Shown here piece after piece: positions 5,110-6,084 of a DNA stretch of 6,084 nt. The position numbers and the translations under genes were made by a program. Positions within the stretch are counted from its first letter, which is position 1, and the number at the start of each line of letters is the position of its first letter. Origin of the DNA: Acetobacteraceae bacterium (lineage in GTDB: Bacteria; Pseudomonadota; Alphaproteobacteria; Acetobacterales; Acetobacteraceae); assembly GCA_003133265.1 (NCBI GenBank), contig PKWQ01000008.1, positions 1 through 6,084 on the forward strand. The letters are read 5' to 3'. The notes below the pieces were generated by a model. It searched no databases. It worked only from the letters and a program-made list of their open reading frames with translations, and had not been told where the DNA came from.

Positions 5110-5712
5110 ATGTTGATGACGATCCGCACCATCATCTATACTCGCCTCAATCATAGCCAGATCGGCACCGACGAAGAACTCGTTAACGACCTTCGCCAAG
5201 CCGTCGAGGACCGTGGTGACGTGGTGGTTGCCGTCTTTGTCGATGACGGCCGGATCACCGGTAGGGGCAAAAATGCCGGTTGGCGAAGGCTCCTGGAAAA
5301 TCTGCTGGGCATCGATCAGATTGTCGTGGCCACGGCGGGCGATCTGCCGGGCCGGACAGCGCACGATCTTTTCAAAATTCTTGGCCATCTGCGGGAGCAC
5401 AATGTCTCCCTCCGTCTTCACCGGGAAGACATCGATACCAGCAGCGGATCGCCAGCAGTCCTCGACCTGACCATGGCCTATCGTACTGCAAAGTTGTCGC
5501 TGGCCATTCGTAATGGACAGGCCAAGGCACGAGCCGTCGGAAAGCGCATCGGACGACCTCCGATCCCTGCCAACGTTCGGCACCGGATTTTGGCTGCGCT
5601 CGCCGAGGGTGCCGGTGTCCGTGCGACTGCCAAAAGATTTAATTTAAGCCGGGCCAGCGTAATTAATATCCGCAGGTCGATGGCGAGCAGTCTCAACGCC
5701 GAGGCGGCATAG
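5110..5712 (+). CDS. Serine recombinase-fold protein with a degenerate active site and intact helix-turn-helix
   Basis: This 200-aa protein has the full layout of a small serine recombinase (resolvase/invertase). The first strand is I-I-Y-T-R-L-N at 8-14, the G-D-V-V-V strand about 36-40, and I-V-V-A-T-A-G-D-L-P-G-R-T at 71-83. These are followed by I-D-T-S-S at 108-112, a long helix 117-142, the hinge G-R-P-P-I-P at 148-153, and a helix-turn-helix at about 156-191 (V-R-A-T-A-K-R-F-N-L-S-R-A-S-V). Key residues are lost. The nucleophile in Y-x-R-x-S is Asn14, the R-P pair is N-A (55-56), the first Arg of D-R-x-x-R is Leu79, and the A-E-x-E-R helix has no E-R. Only R12, D78 and R82 remain. It is therefore unlikely to cut DNA but may still bind it. 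The ATG at 5110 or 5116 lacks a ribosome site. It is followed after 2 bases by the 2H phosphoesterase-like gene. Confidence 0.8.
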   Translation: MLMTIRTIIYTRLNHSQIGTDEELVNDLRQAVEDRGDVVVAVFVDDGRITGRGKNAGWRRLLENLLGIDQIVVATAGDLPGRTAHDLFKILGHLREHNVSLRLHREDIDTSSGSPAVLDLTMAYRTAKLSLAIRNGQAKARAVGKRIGRPPIPANVRHRILAALAEGAGVRATAKRFNLSRASVINIRRSMASSLNAEAA

Positions 5713-5714
5713 GC

Positions 5715-6084
5715 ATGGCGGTTGCCATCACGCTCAGGTTGGATGCGATTACGCCCACAAAGATCGACATGATGTTAGAAGCTCTCCCCGATCGCCGGGC
5801 AGACATCAGGCACCGTCATCGGCCCTATTCGCCGCACATCAAGCTGGCAACGTACAGTGATGGGGTCGATATCGCAGACCTCGATGCGGCATTGGCCACT
5901 GCGACCGGAACATGGCAAAAGCTGCCAATCACCTTGGCCGGCTTCGGCATTTTCCCCGGTGAGGTTCCAACGATCTGGTTGGCCCCGGTGCCGACTACCG
6001 ACCTTCTTATGCGGCATGCGACGCTGCACAGATCGTTGGCTGATCTCTCCACCCATTCCAACGTATCCCTCCGCCGGAGGCCGC
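5715..6084 (+). CDS. 2'-5' RNA ligase / 2H phosphoesterase superfamily protein (3' end outside window)
   Basis: The ATG at 5715 begins 2 bases after the preceding stop, with GAGG at 5701-5704 inside the upstream gene, so translation is probably coupled. The visible 123 residues follow the 2H phosphoesterase plan: M-A-V-A-I-T-L-R-L-D first strand, Y-S-P-H-I-K-L-A at 38-45 where the first H-x-T/S motif belongs, and P-I-T-L-A-G-F-G-I-F-P-G at 71-82. Next come W-L-A-P-V at 88-92 and a helix with L-L-M-R-H-A-T-L-H-R-S-L. Family members hydrolyse or join 2',5' or cyclic phosphodiesters in RNA or nucleotides with two H-x-T/S motifs. Here the first Thr/Ser is Lys43, which would impair one half-site. 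The second motif lies beyond the window. From about 6060 the frame no longer resembles the expected H-x-x-Y-R-P region, so a frameshift is possible. Confidence 0.72.
   Translation, partial: MAVAITLRLDAITPTKIDMMLEALPDRRADIRHRHRPYSPHIKLATYSDGVDIADLDAALATATGTWQKLPITLAGFGIFPGEVPTIWLAPVPTTDLLMRHATLHRSLADLSTHSNVSLRRRP

Noticed and set aside
5023..5583. Minus-strand frame of 186 codons opposite the recombinase-like gene
   Set aside because: It is a shadow of the plus-strand gene, whose fold landmarks are clear.
1..6084. CRISPR array, tRNA or rRNA genes
   Set aside because: No regularly spaced repeats and no cloverleaf or rRNA-like segment were seen; the only tandem repeat is the 10-bp unit at 2095-2117.

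Overview
The window looks like an accessory, mobile-element-rich stretch of a moderately high-GC alphaproteobacterial genome or plasmid. The family mix (ISAs1-type transposase, a DIM6/NTAB-type flavin reductase, coiled-coil protein, a Gly/Tyr-rich lipoprotein, small serine recombinases) reminds me most of Acetobacteraceae such as Acidiphilium or Gluconacetobacter relatives. That placement is an impression from protein style, not a database match.

Layout. Positions 1-312 are the right end of an ISAs1-family insertion sequence: the transposase C-terminus (stop at 293) and a terminal inverted repeat ending at 312. Positions 313-703 have no convincing gene but hold a strong palindrome (444-469) and a possible 16-codon ORF. 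A complete flavin reductase-like gene (704-1285, +) converges on a coiled-coil protein gene of unknown function (1313-2017, -). Upstream of that, on the same strand, is a compact membrane protein of the fatty acid hydroxylase superfamily (2121-2627, -) with its own recognisable promoter.

Positions 2752-3946 are a scrapyard on the minus strand. A 5'-truncated small protein (possibly STY0301 family) abuts an internal piece of an IS3-family orfB, and beyond a short unassigned linker lies a serine recombinase lacking its catalytic N-terminus. Divergent from it is an intact glycine-rich lipoprotein gene (3983-4330, +). A decayed recombinase C-terminal remnant (about 4419-4541, -) follows, then an intact 73-aa gene of unknown function (4562-4783, -).

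The right end is the most interesting part. An intact 200-aa serine-recombinase-fold protein (5110-5712, +) has lost the catalytic serine and several active-site residues but keeps its C-terminal helix-turn-helix. Two bases after its stop begins a 2H phosphoesterase / 2'-5' RNA ligase-like gene (5715 to beyond the window), whose first HxT motif reads H-I-K. The pair looks like a translationally coupled operon of two altered enzymes, preceded by an AT-rich repeat and a TTGACA box. Three recombinase C-terminal domains of similar type, all defective in some way, lie within about 2.4 kb.
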